Positions 23,265 to 31,767 of a stretch of DNA of 47,536 bases are shown here, piece by piece (the first letter of the stretch is position 1; every line of letters starts with the position of its first letter). The stretch lies in contig CASEHD010000007.1 in NCBI GenBank assembly GCA_949287655.1, positions 1-47,536 of the forward strand, read 5' to 3'. Position numbers and translations under genes: made by a program. Under the pieces are notes generated by a model. The model was not told the origin of the DNA, made no database searches, and saw only the letters and a list, made by a program, of their open reading frames with translations. This DNA comes from an uncultured Christensenella sp. Lineage in GTDB: Bacteria > Bacillota > Clostridia > Christensenellales > UBA3700.

Positions 23265-26200
23265 ATGAAAGCAAAGACATTTTCAAAAATATTGTGTTTG
23301 ATGATCGTAGTGCTATCCTGCGCAGTTTTAGGATTAGTATTTCCGACTATATCTCAAACGACCGTTTATGCGTCTACATACGGTGATTTTTTGAGTTACA
23401 ACGGATCTGCTCATAATTTCAAAGCAGACGTATATTATCCTTCGTCTGTAACTACGACTTATGCAGTTGAAAATTTTGAAATCAGGCTATATTCAACAGA
23501 GCTGACGTGGTCTATTTTCGGTCCGAGAATTGTGGGCTTAAAATTTACGATGACACGCCCGGACGGTTCTACAAAAGAAATTTATATAAAAAATCAAGGC
23601 TATATCAGCGATCATTTTGAGGAAACATTATTCACTTCTGACGCATTGAAAGACAGTAACGGAAATGTTATTGAAGGACAATATAAAGTACAATCAAGCG
23701 GCGTTATAAATGTTGATTTTCAACCGGATCAACAGCAAAATAGAAGTTTTACGTTTTATGTAAATTTATCAGCACCGTCTGTCACCTTACAAACGGTCGG
23801 AGCTGAAATTTCGAGTTATGATATAACGAGCAAAGAGGTTACTGTAATTGCAAGCGATAAAGACTGTACGCCGTCATTGTCTTATTCGCGTTCAACAAAC
23901 TCATCTTATCCGTCATCGGCGGCAACGTCTTTTACGAGCGGAAAGACTTTTTCAGATGAAGGAAATTATATTATTACAGCAATAGACGGCGGGAGTAAAA
24001 CTACAACAAAGCGCTTTGCGATCGACAAGACTGCGCCGAAATTGACTTTGACGGGGGTTTTAAATGGTGGCTATACAAGTAAAAATGTATCAATATCGTG
24101 GGATACAACGGTCGGCGGGGTAGGTTCTCAAAGAGTAAACTCAAATGATATCTTAACTGTTAAATATTCCAGAACAACCGGGGCAACGTTTCCGACATCG
24201 GCAAGCACGACTTTATCAAATGGTGCAACATTATCCAATGAGGGGAATTATTACGTTACGATTCAAGATTCGGCAGGAAATCGGTCAAGTTATTCGTTTA
24301 CAATAGATAAAACAGCGCCGAAATTAGACATAAACGGGCTGATAACACAAGAAGCAACGAAAGACGGCTTTTCATTAAAATGGAGCACCGACATAGGCGC
24401 GGGGAAAAATAAGGCAAACGATAGCGATACTTTAACAATAAAGTATAGTCGCGCTACGTCATCTTATCCGTCATCGGCTGCTACCACATACAGCAAACAA
24501 AACACTTTTTTATCTGACGAAGGGTATTATTATATAACAATCGAAGATCGAACGGGGAACCGTTCAACATACCGAGTAATTGTCGATCAGACTGCGCCAA
24601 CGGTGAAGGCACCGGCGGAATATTTGAACACTTCATTTGTGTATTCAGCGGAAGATCCACGCGGAGTAACGATAGAATATCGGTTTAATTCGAGCGAAAC
24701 GACAAAGTTGAAAAATACGTCATTTACAGTATCTTTCAGCACGGAAAATTACGGCGTTTGGGAGTTCAGAGCGATCGATGATGTTGGTAATACAACATCT
24801 TGGAGCACGGTGAAGTTTTTCTACCGCGATACATTCGGGAACAAAGTGAACGTACAAAACTCATATAAAACGCCTGCGTATTGGACTGTACAATTATCAA
24901 GCAAAAATTTCCCGGATATTTTTGGGAAGTACAGTTTTGCGAGTTACGAAAGCGCGTTGGCGTTTGCGACGGCGAAGGAGTGGGAGTATCGCGTTGTCGA
25001 TCTCGGCGGGAAGTGGTCGTATGTCAATATCTCAAATGAAAGCGTCGCGCAGATCTATGAGAGCCGAGAGGATCTTAACCGCGCCGTCAACAAATATGCA
25101 ACGGCGAATATCTCGGCGCGCAATGTTCTCGGCGTGTCGGGCAGCACCTATCCAAACCCGACGGACGAGGACGGCGTGACGCGCGCAGACGCGCTGACCG
25201 AACAAAATCTCGTTCTTCCGTCACATCTGTCGCAATATAGCGGTTTGCCGCTATACTTCCTGTCGCACGACTTCGAGTATGTTATGACGGTTGCCGGCGT
25301 AACCGGCAATGACCGGAAAGTCGTGTTCCGGTACATATCCAACGGCATAACTGCGCAGACGGGATCGGATATAGAGATTGCATACGGCACGGATATCGAT
25401 ATCGTATTAGACGCTGCCGGCGCATGGAAGCAAGGATATTATCTTGTCACGGAAAGCGATCGTTGCGGGAACAAAGAGCAATATGTCGTCTGTATCGATA
25501 CGCAGCTGCCGACGCTGACCGCGCAAGCATATTACGGCGACGGCTCGTCCGGTGCGGTGACGTTTGAACAGGGCTATACCGAAGAAAACGCGGGCGTCAT
25601 GTTATATACCGGCTTGGATCTGAATGCGCTTGCGGACAATCTCGACGAGTACGTCATGCTGCTCATCAGCGGCAGAGGTATGGACAATGCGTATTATCTT
25701 AATTCGGACGAGTTGCCGTATCTGACATACGAAAACGGATATTGGGGCATATACACGCTGACGGTCTATGACCGATCTTTGAACGCGCTGACGTTCGAGA
25801 TTAAGATCGCCGGCGAAGCGCCGACGCTGCGGCATACGTCGCTGACGAATGAGACGCGCTGCACGTTCACGATCGAGAGCAATGATCCGTATAACGCGAT
25901 CACCGGTATATGGCTATATAAGGTCAGCTACACAGGAGAATATATCGAGGTGAAAGAGGACGGAGACGGAACACCGGTTTCGGCGGAAACGCTTGTGTAT
26001 GTACTGCGGACGGGCGGCAAGTATGTCATGCGCTTTACGGACATTTTCGGCAGGACGATTGAAACAGAACCTATATTCTATATGAAAGGACTGCCGTCGG
26101 GTGTGTTGTCCGGCGTGAAGGAAGGCGGGATCACGAACAGGGACGTTACGTTCGAGTATTCGAGTGCCAACGGCGTCGAGTTGTATGTTTGGCAGGACGG

Positions 26201-29186
26201 AAAGTGGGTGTTGAACAATACTCTGATGAAAGTGACAAGCAAGGAAGGTTACAACATTGCAGAGATCCCAGCGAGCGTGGAGACGAGCCTGTTGTACAAG
26301 ATATTCCTGTTTGTTGCCGAGGACAAGAACTTGTTTGTCGAATACCGCTTTGAGATCGATTGTATTCCGCCCTCGGTCGAAATTTCGACGTCGGACGGCG
26401 AATCGGTCACGCCGGAAGCAGTCATTAACAATCCGTTTACGGTGACTTGGGACGAAAACGGGCTAACGGCATATTATTACAACCGCAACAGCTCGCTTGG
26501 CGAACTCGGTCAATCGAAGTACACAAAAGAAACACTCATAGAAACGGCAGGGACGTGGGTGTTCAGCGTTTACGACGAGGTCGGTAACAATATATCGTTC
26601 ACTGTCACGCTCGACAACAAGGTGAGCTTTACGTTGGACGGAACATATTCGCAGCTCGACGACGGTAGCTATATCGCGCGAAACTATCTGATATTGAGCG
26701 TCACCGAGCCGACGACGGTATGGACGGTCGAGAGTACGAACGGTATATCGCCTACTAACGGACAGAGGCTTGAAACGGACGGTACATACCGCTTCCATAT
26801 CGAAGATCGCTACGGAAACGAACTTGATATCGTATTGATCATCGACAATCTGCCGCCTGTACCGATCATAGAGACGACGGACGGCGAGCAGGTCGAACAG
26901 AACAGTAAGATCAATACGTCGTTCACAGTCTCCTGCGCCGAAGAAAACGTGACGATCATGGTATCATCGAACAAGATCGGATATACGTCGTATTCCGGCG
27001 AGACGTTGAGTGACGTGGGGACGTACACGTTCAAGTTGACGGACAGAATGAACAACATTACGTCGTTCACCGTCACGATCGATCGGAATATCGACTATAC
27101 GATCAAGGGAACGTATGTCGAACAAGACGGGAAGATCTATTCGAGGACGGGCGTTACGATTAACGTCAACGAAAAGTACGATCGTTGGTCGGTAAAGAAC
27201 GCTTCCGGAGTGACCTTTGAGCCGGGCGAGAAGATCAATATTGAAGGCGAATATGCCGTGCAGATAGAGGATGTAGCCGGCAATACGCTGACGATCGTTG
27301 TTGTCATCGATCAGACTGCTCCGACGCCGGTTATTCTGACGCAAGGCGGCGAACTGATTGATCCGAACGGCAGCACTAAATCTCCGTTTACGGTTTCGTG
27401 TGACGAGAGCGGCATAACAATGTTGTATTCCAATGTCAGCAGCAATTACAGTCCGTATTTGGGTGAATTTATCGAAACCGCAGGGCGGCATTACTTCACG
27501 CTGCGCGATATTGTCGGGAACGAGGCTGTGTTCACCGTCACAATAGATACGACCGTCGGCTTCACGATCGACGGAAATTATAAGATCGATAGTGAGGGTC
27601 GGTATATCTCTCGGTCGTGGTTGTCGATCGAAATGGACGAGGGCTATCGCCGCTTTGAAGTGGTGTCCGGCGTCCGAGACTTTTCGCCCGGCGAGCGTAT
27701 AACGCTCAAAGGCGAGTACCATGTTGAGATCGAGGACGAGGCGGGGAATGAAGCGCTCGTTGTTTTGGTGATCGATCAAACAGCACCGGTCGCGGAGATC
27801 GTGAAATCGGACGGCACGTCGGTCGAGCCGAACGCCACGATCAACGGTGAGTTTGTGTTGCGCTGCGACGAACCGGGTGCGAGCGTGATGATCGCCGGCA
27901 AGGATATGAAATACATAGGCTATGACGGGAAAGCGCGCAACGCAGAGGGAATTTATAATTTTATGCTGATCGACTTCATCGGCAACACTTCGACGTTCTC
28001 GGTGCGTATCGACCTTACGGTCGAATATACGCTGCGCGGCAGCTATACGCAATTCGAGAATTACGGGTTTGTCACGCGCTCGAATTTCCTGCTTGAAGCG
28101 GACGAAGATCTTGCGTATTACTCGATCAGTGCGGTGTCGTCGGGCGACCAATATGCGCTCGGCGAACGTCTGACCGCCGAGGACGAATACCTTGCCGTGC
28201 TCGAAGATCTTCACGGCAATCGTATCGAACTCCGCCTCGTCATCGATCAAACTGCGCCGGTCATTGTACTCGGCGGTGTAGAGCCGGGCGGAACGACGAA
28301 CGGCGACGTCGTGGTAGTGATCGACGGCAGCGCAAGCGCGTATTATCGTATCTCCGGACAAGAAGGGCAGACCGCGATTGCGGATAGCGTCACTACCTCG
28401 TCAGACGGGTATTATACCGTGTTCGCGAAAGATCTTGCGGGGAACGAAGCGACGCTGACGTTCCGGATCGATAAAATCGTCGAGGTAACACTTTCGCCGA
28501 CGATCCTGAACGGACAGATCTTGTCAGGTGGGATCTCGTTTGAGTGGGATGAGCAGATAGAAAGTATAGTCTGCACCAAAGACGGGGCAGAGATCCCATA
28601 TCGCACCGGCAAGATCTCCGAGCCGGGTAACTATACGCTGACTGTCGTAGATAAGCCCGGCAATACGAGATCGTGGTCGTGGACAATTTTGCCGGCGGTA
28701 TCGAAAGCGTATTCGTTTGAGATCCCCACAGGGTGGGCGGTGAGCGTATTGAGCGACGGGAACGTCGTTTCTGACGCCGTGGCAGACGGGCGGATCGAAT
28801 TGTCCCGCACCGGTGAGTATGTTTTAACCTTCGAGGACGGTGAAAACAGTTACGATCTGACGCTGACCGTCGATACGGTCGCCCCAATAGTGGAGATAAC
28901 ACAAGAGAAGAATCAAGTCGTCGTCGGGAGCGCAAACAAGGAGAACGTAACCTACTTGCTCCTCTGCAACGGCAAAGAGGTCGCGTTCGCGCCCGGACAG
29001 GCTATCACTGAAAACGGTGAATACATACTGACGGTCACGGATGAGCTCGGCAATGTGTCGCAGTACACGTTTACGCTGAATTATATCAATACGTTCGGTA
29101 TCATCGTGATCGTGGTGCTGTGTCTGCTCGCTTCGGCAGCGATCGGTGTGGTATTGTATTCGAGAACGCACCAACGGATCAGATAA
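23265..29186 (+). CDS. Giant Ig-repeat surface protein of the ICE
   Basis: A 1973-aa exported protein. A signal peptide covers residues 1-37 (LCLMIVVLSCAVLGLVF). Many bacterial Ig-like domains follow, each ending in an IDKTAP or IDQTAP-like joint. From about residue 1115 four units of roughly 155 residues repeat, each opening with TLDGTY, TIKGTY, TIDGNY or TLRGSY. A C-terminal membrane anchor (FGIIVIVVLCLLASAAIGVVLY) ends in a short basic tail; there is no LPXTG motif. It sits between virD4 and the pilin gene, so it is probably part of, or an adhesin for, the conjugation apparatus; Mycoplasma ICEs carry a large protein (Mbov_0399 family) in a similar place. The first 540 or so codons are AT-richer than the rest. 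Confidence 0.75.
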   Translation: MKAKTFSKILCLMIVVLSCAVLGLVFPTISQTTVYASTYGDFLSYNGSAHNFKADVYYPSSVTTTYAVENFEIRLYSTELTWSIFGPRIVGLKFTMTRPDGSTKEIYIKNQGYISDHFEETLFTSDALKDSNGNVIEGQYKVQSSGVINVDFQPDQQQNRSFTFYVNLSAPSVTLQTVGAEISSYDITSKEVTVIASDKDCTPSLSYSRSTNSSYPSSAATSFTSGKTFSDEGNYIITAIDGGSKTTTKRFAIDKTAPKLTLTGVLNGGYTSKNVSISWDTTVGGVGSQRVNSNDILTVKYSRTTGATFPTSASTTLSNGATLSNEGNYYVTIQDSAGNRSSYSFTIDKTAPKLDINGLITQEATKDGFSLKWSTDIGAGKNKANDSDTLTIKYSRATSSYPSSAATTYSKQNTFLSDEGYYYITIEDRTGNRSTYRVIVDQTAPTVKAPAEYLNTSFVYSAEDPRGVTIEYRFNSSETTKLKNTSFTVSFSTENYGVWEFRAIDDVGNTTSWSTVKFFYRDTFGNKVNVQNSYKTPAYWTVQLSSKNFPDIFGKYSFASYESALAFATAKEWEYRVVDLGGKWSYVNISNESVAQIYESREDLNRAVNKYATANISARNVLGVSGSTYPNPTDEDGVTRADALTEQNLVLPSHLSQYSGLPLYFLSHDFEYVMTVAGVTGNDRKVVFRYISNGITAQTGSDIEIAYGTDIDIVLDAAGAWKQGYYLVTESDRCGNKEQYVVCIDTQLPTLTAQAYYGDGSSGAVTFEQGYTEENAGVMLYTGLDLNALADNLDEYVMLLISGRGMDNAYYLNSDELPYLTYENGYWGIYTLTVYDRSLNALTFEIKIAGEAPTLRHTSLTNETRCTFTIESNDPYNAITGIWLYKVSYTGEYIEVKEDGDGTPVSAETLVYVLRTGGKYVMRFTDIFGRTIETEPIFYMKGLPSGVLSGVKEGGITNRDVTFEYSSANGVELYVWQDGKWVLNNTLMKVTSKEGYNIAEIPASVETSLLYKIFLFVAEDKNLFVEYRFEIDCIPPSVEISTSDGESVTPEAVINNPFTVTWDENGLTAYYYNRNSSLGELGQSKYTKETLIETAGTWVFSVYDEVGNNISFTVTLDNKVSFTLDGTYSQLDDGSYIARNYLILSVTEPTTVWTVESTNGISPTNGQRLETDGTYRFHIEDRYGNELDIVLIIDNLPPVPIIETTDGEQVEQNSKINTSFTVSCAEENVTIMVSSNKIGYTSYSGETLSDVGTYTFKLTDRMNNITSFTVTIDRNIDYTIKGTYVEQDGKIYSRTGVTINVNEKYDRWSVKNASGVTFEPGEKINIEGEYAVQIEDVAGNTLTIVVVIDQTAPTPVILTQGGELIDPNGSTKSPFTVSCDESGITMLYSNVSSNYSPYLGEFIETAGRHYFTLRDIVGNEAVFTVTIDTTVGFTIDGNYKIDSEGRYISRSWLSIEMDEGYRRFEVVSGVRDFSPGERITLKGEYHVEIEDEAGNEALVVLVIDQTAPVAEIVKSDGTSVEPNATINGEFVLRCDEPGASVMIAGKDMKYIGYDGKARNAEGIYNFMLIDFIGNTSTFSVRIDLTVEYTLRGSYTQFENYGFVTRSNFLLEADEDLAYYSISAVSSGDQYALGERLTAEDEYLAVLEDLHGNRIELRLVIDQTAPVIVLGGVEPGGTTNGDVVVVIDGSASAYYRISGQEGQTAIADSVTTSSDGYYTVFAKDLAGNEATLTFRIDKIVEVTLSPTILNGQILSGGISFEWDEQIESIVCTKDGAEIPYRTGKISEPGNYTLTVVDKPGNTRSWSWTILPAVSKAYSFEIPTGWAVSVLSDGNVVSDAVADGRIELSRTGEYVLTFEDGENSYDLTLTVDTVAPIVEITQEKNQVVVGSANKENVTYLLLCNGKEVAFAPGQAITENGEYILTVTDELGNVSQYTFTLNYINTFGIIVIVVLCLLASAAIGVVLYSRTHQRIR

Positions 29187-29242
29187 AAACGATCAGACGC
29201 AACGTCTGTTGATATAGAAAAATATAAACAAAGGAGAGTATT

Positions 29243-29524
29243 ATGAACGATCAAACCTTTAATCAATTCGGTGATGTATTGGCGGGACTTTTCGACAGTA
29301 TGTTTCCCGCGCTCATTACAATCGCAATCTCGCTCTGCGCTATTTGGGGCGCATATCTCGGTTTCAAATGGTGGCGTAGCGGTGGAGATGAAAACAAACG
29401 CAAAGAGGCAAAGAGCGCGTTGGCGTCGTTTGTTATCGGTGTCGTGGTCATTTTCGTCGTTGCGGTCGCGGCACCTATTCTGATTACTGCGTTGTCAGAA
29501 TGGATGACGAACAATCAAATATAA
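29243..29524 (+). CDS. VirB2/TrbC-like pilin
   Basis: A 93-aa protein with two membrane segments, about residues 18-42 (PALITIAISLCAIWGAYLGF) and 60-85 (ASFVIGVVVIFVVAVAAPIL), joined by a basic cytoplasmic loop (WWRSGGDENKRKEAKS). Size, topology and place just before virB6 fit a conjugative pilin of the Mbov_0395 or VirB2/TrbC type. No cleaved signal is obvious. AAGGAGAG precedes the ATG. Confidence 0.7.
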   Translation: MNDQTFNQFGDVLAGLFDSMFPALITIAISLCAIWGAYLGFKWWRSGGDENKRKEAKSALASFVIGVVVIFVVAVAAPILITALSEWMTNNQI

Positions 29525-29539
29525 TATGAGGTGAACGAG

Positions 29540-30013
29540 ATGAAGAAAACATTTTTGATAATTCTTTCTTGTGTTCTCTCAATTGTGCTGCTTTGCGGCA
29601 CGCTGACGGCGTGTACGGACGAGCGGAGTAATGATCCGATTATCGGAACGTGGCTTTGTAAGGACGAAGATAGTTACTATGCTTATTATGTCGAGATCAC
29701 CGTTCCGCAGTCTGATGATGAGCCTGACTTTATGTTGAGCTATAAGATGTATGCAGCCGCACCGGATAAAGACGAATTGGTCGATTGGGAGCGCCCGTTC
29801 CAACTGTCTATTGACCAAAATGCAGAGGGGAAGTATCGACTGTTCGCAACGTTTATTCCGGGGGTTGCAAATGACAACTATGAAGTCGAAATGCAAGGAA
29901 ACGACAGTTTTGTTGCGATAGGCGACGAGGGAATATATAGATCCGGACGGCACGAGTTCCACCGTACTACAATGACGTTGGAACAATTTGAGACGCAATA
30001 TCTGAACGGATAA
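29540..30013 (+). CDS. Lipoprotein of the conjugation locus
   Basis: A 157-aa protein with a type II signal peptide ending in the lipobox LTAC (Cys near residue 25), so it should be anchored on the outer face of the membrane. The mature part (DPIIGTWLCKDEDSYYAYYV, then a beta-rich domain) recalls small lipocalin-like lipoproteins, but I know no family. ATG 29540 follows AGGTGA; a GTG at 29531 is the alternative. It lies between the pilin and virB6 genes, so it may line the channel, serve surface exclusion, or be cargo. Confidence 0.65.
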   Translation: MKKTFLIILSCVLSIVLLCGTLTACTDERSNDPIIGTWLCKDEDSYYAYYVEITVPQSDDEPDFMLSYKMYAAAPDKDELVDWERPFQLSIDQNAEGKYRLFATFIPGVANDNYEVEMQGNDSFVAIGDEGIYRSGRHEFHRTTMTLEQFETQYLNG

Positions 30014-30025
30014 GCGAGGCGAACT

Positions 30026-31759
30026 ATGGGTATAGCGATCAATAAAATGTTCGCGCAGCTATTATTTTGGCTGTACGAATTTTTGGACACGATCTTTGAA
30101 ATGTTTCGCGTCCTATGCGGGATCGATACGGTGAGCGTCGAGGGTACGGACGGCGGGCAATCGATACTGAATGTCTTTTTGCAGGCGAGCAGTGTCACAA
30201 AAGCCTTTCTGCTGATCTTTTTGGTCGCCATACTCGTCGCTGCCGTTTCGACGATCGTTGCCGTAGTCAAAAATATCGTCAATATGAAGGGCGGAGAGCG
30301 AAAGTCGCACGCCCGGACGGTAGGGCAGGGCTTCGGCACGATCATCATTACGGGCGTTATGGCTTTTGTCATGCTTCTCGGCATTACGATGTCGAACTAT
30401 GTCTTGATCAAGGTGAATGACGCCACCGCGCCGGACAGCGGTTTGACAATCTCGGCGCAACTGTTCGATATGTCGGTCGGAAAGTCTTATGAGTATGAGG
30501 ATCAGTTGATTTATGAGCCTATTCCTGTGTTAGATGAATTTGGACGGGAACAATACGATTACGAGGGCAATCTTATTGTTGAACGAGACGAGCAAGGCAA
30601 TATCATTTACGAGGAAAAGCGGCAATTAAAGTTGGACGAAAATGGAAATCCGATAACAACAACCGGTTGGCGGAATGAATATACGGCGGCAGATCTCGAT
30701 TTTTCGATTATGTCGCCGGACGATGTGTTCGGAGTACACAAGAAAACGTTAGGGTTATTCGAGGATGCGGATAAGGGATATACAAAAGATCCCATGGTCG
30801 AAATGGAAAGTTTTAACTTTTGGACGGCGTATCTTGTTGTGATCGTGATGTTGGTAGCAATTATCTTTTCGATGTTGGGACTTGTCAAACGTATCTTTGA
30901 TATCGTGCTACTGTTCATTGTATTGCCGTTGATCTCCGCGACGATCCCGCTCGACGACGGGGCGCGGTTTAAGCAATGGCGCGATACCGTCGTGTCGAAG
31001 GTTATCCTCGCGTATGGCGCGATATTGTCCGTCAACGTATTCCTGCTGATCGTCCCGACCGTATCAACGATCGATTTCACAGAGCTTGGGTGGACGGCTT
31101 TTACAGAAAATTTATTTAAGGCATTCCTTCTTATGGGCGGCGCGTTGGCGATTAACGGCGGGCAGCTGCTGCTTGCACGCCTTATGGGTACAAGCGCAGA
31201 CGAGAGTCGTGAAATGGCGCATTCTGCACGCGCGCTTCTTGGCGGCGCGGTCGCGGCCGGCGGCGTGCTGCGTGGCGCAAAAAATCTTGCATTCGGCGGC
31301 TACAACAAATACGGTCGTTTCCGTACAGGTTTGTTGCCGGGAGCTGCGCGCGTTGGTAATGCTGCGGGCAACTTATTCGGCGGGCAAAAATATGCAGGAT
31401 CGCGTGGTGCGAGTGTTATGCGCTTTTTGGGACGCTACGGTCATGGCAACGGCAACCCAAATTTTGGTTTGCGAAAAGGCAAAGGCAAAAGCGGTTCGGC
31501 GGACGGTACTGCTACGACTGGCGGCAGTGCGGCAAGCGTCGTAGAACGGGCGATGAGCGGCAACCCAGCTAACAATGAAGCCGGTAGCGCGCAATATGGG
31601 CGCGAACAACCGGCGGCAGCACCGCAGCAACCTGCGCCGACAACGCAGGGCGGGACGGCGTCGTCGGGGACGCAAAACAATGATCACCACGCAGGACTGC
31701 TGAACAATGTATTGCCGAAAGGCAACGAGGGCGGAGCGTTCACGCCGCCGAAAAAGTGA
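30026..31759 (+). CDS. VirB6-like inner-membrane channel protein
   Basis: A 577-aa polytopic protein with membrane segments near residues 50-75, 100-130, 260-310 and 320-390 (FLLIFLVAILVAAVSTIVAV; VMLVAIIFSMLGLVKRIFDI, then VVSKVILAYGAILSVNVFLL). It resembles the Mbov_0396 ICE membrane family. Between about residues 150 and 255 is a hydrophilic loop with YD/Rhs-like units (DEFGREQYDYEGN, DEQGNIIYE, DENGNPITTTG). The C-terminal 150 residues are Gly/Ala/Gln-rich and disordered, ending in TPPKK. It stands 8 bases before virB4. Confidence 0.8.
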   Translation: MGIAINKMFAQLLFWLYEFLDTIFEMFRVLCGIDTVSVEGTDGGQSILNVFLQASSVTKAFLLIFLVAILVAAVSTIVAVVKNIVNMKGGERKSHARTVGQGFGTIIITGVMAFVMLLGITMSNYVLIKVNDATAPDSGLTISAQLFDMSVGKSYEYEDQLIYEPIPVLDEFGREQYDYEGNLIVERDEQGNIIYEEKRQLKLDENGNPITTTGWRNEYTAADLDFSIMSPDDVFGVHKKTLGLFEDADKGYTKDPMVEMESFNFWTAYLVVIVMLVAIIFSMLGLVKRIFDIVLLFIVLPLISATIPLDDGARFKQWRDTVVSKVILAYGAILSVNVFLLIVPTVSTIDFTELGWTAFTENLFKAFLLMGGALAINGGQLLLARLMGTSADESREMAHSARALLGGAVAAGGVLRGAKNLAFGGYNKYGRFRTGLLPGAARVGNAAGNLFGGQKYAGSRGASVMRFLGRYGHGNGNPNFGLRKGKGKSGSADGTATTGGSAASVVERAMSGNPANNEAGSAQYGREQPAAAPQQPAPTTQGGTASSGTQNNDHHAGLLNNVLPKGNEGGAFTPPKK

Positions 31760-31767
31760 GGTGAGTT

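Noticed and set aside
26964..28361. Long minus-strand open frame inside the Ig-repeat gene (465 codons)
   Set aside because: It mirrors the codon bias of the plus-strand gene, has Arg/Asp/Ile-rich meaningless sequence, and crosses repeat units; antisense shadow.
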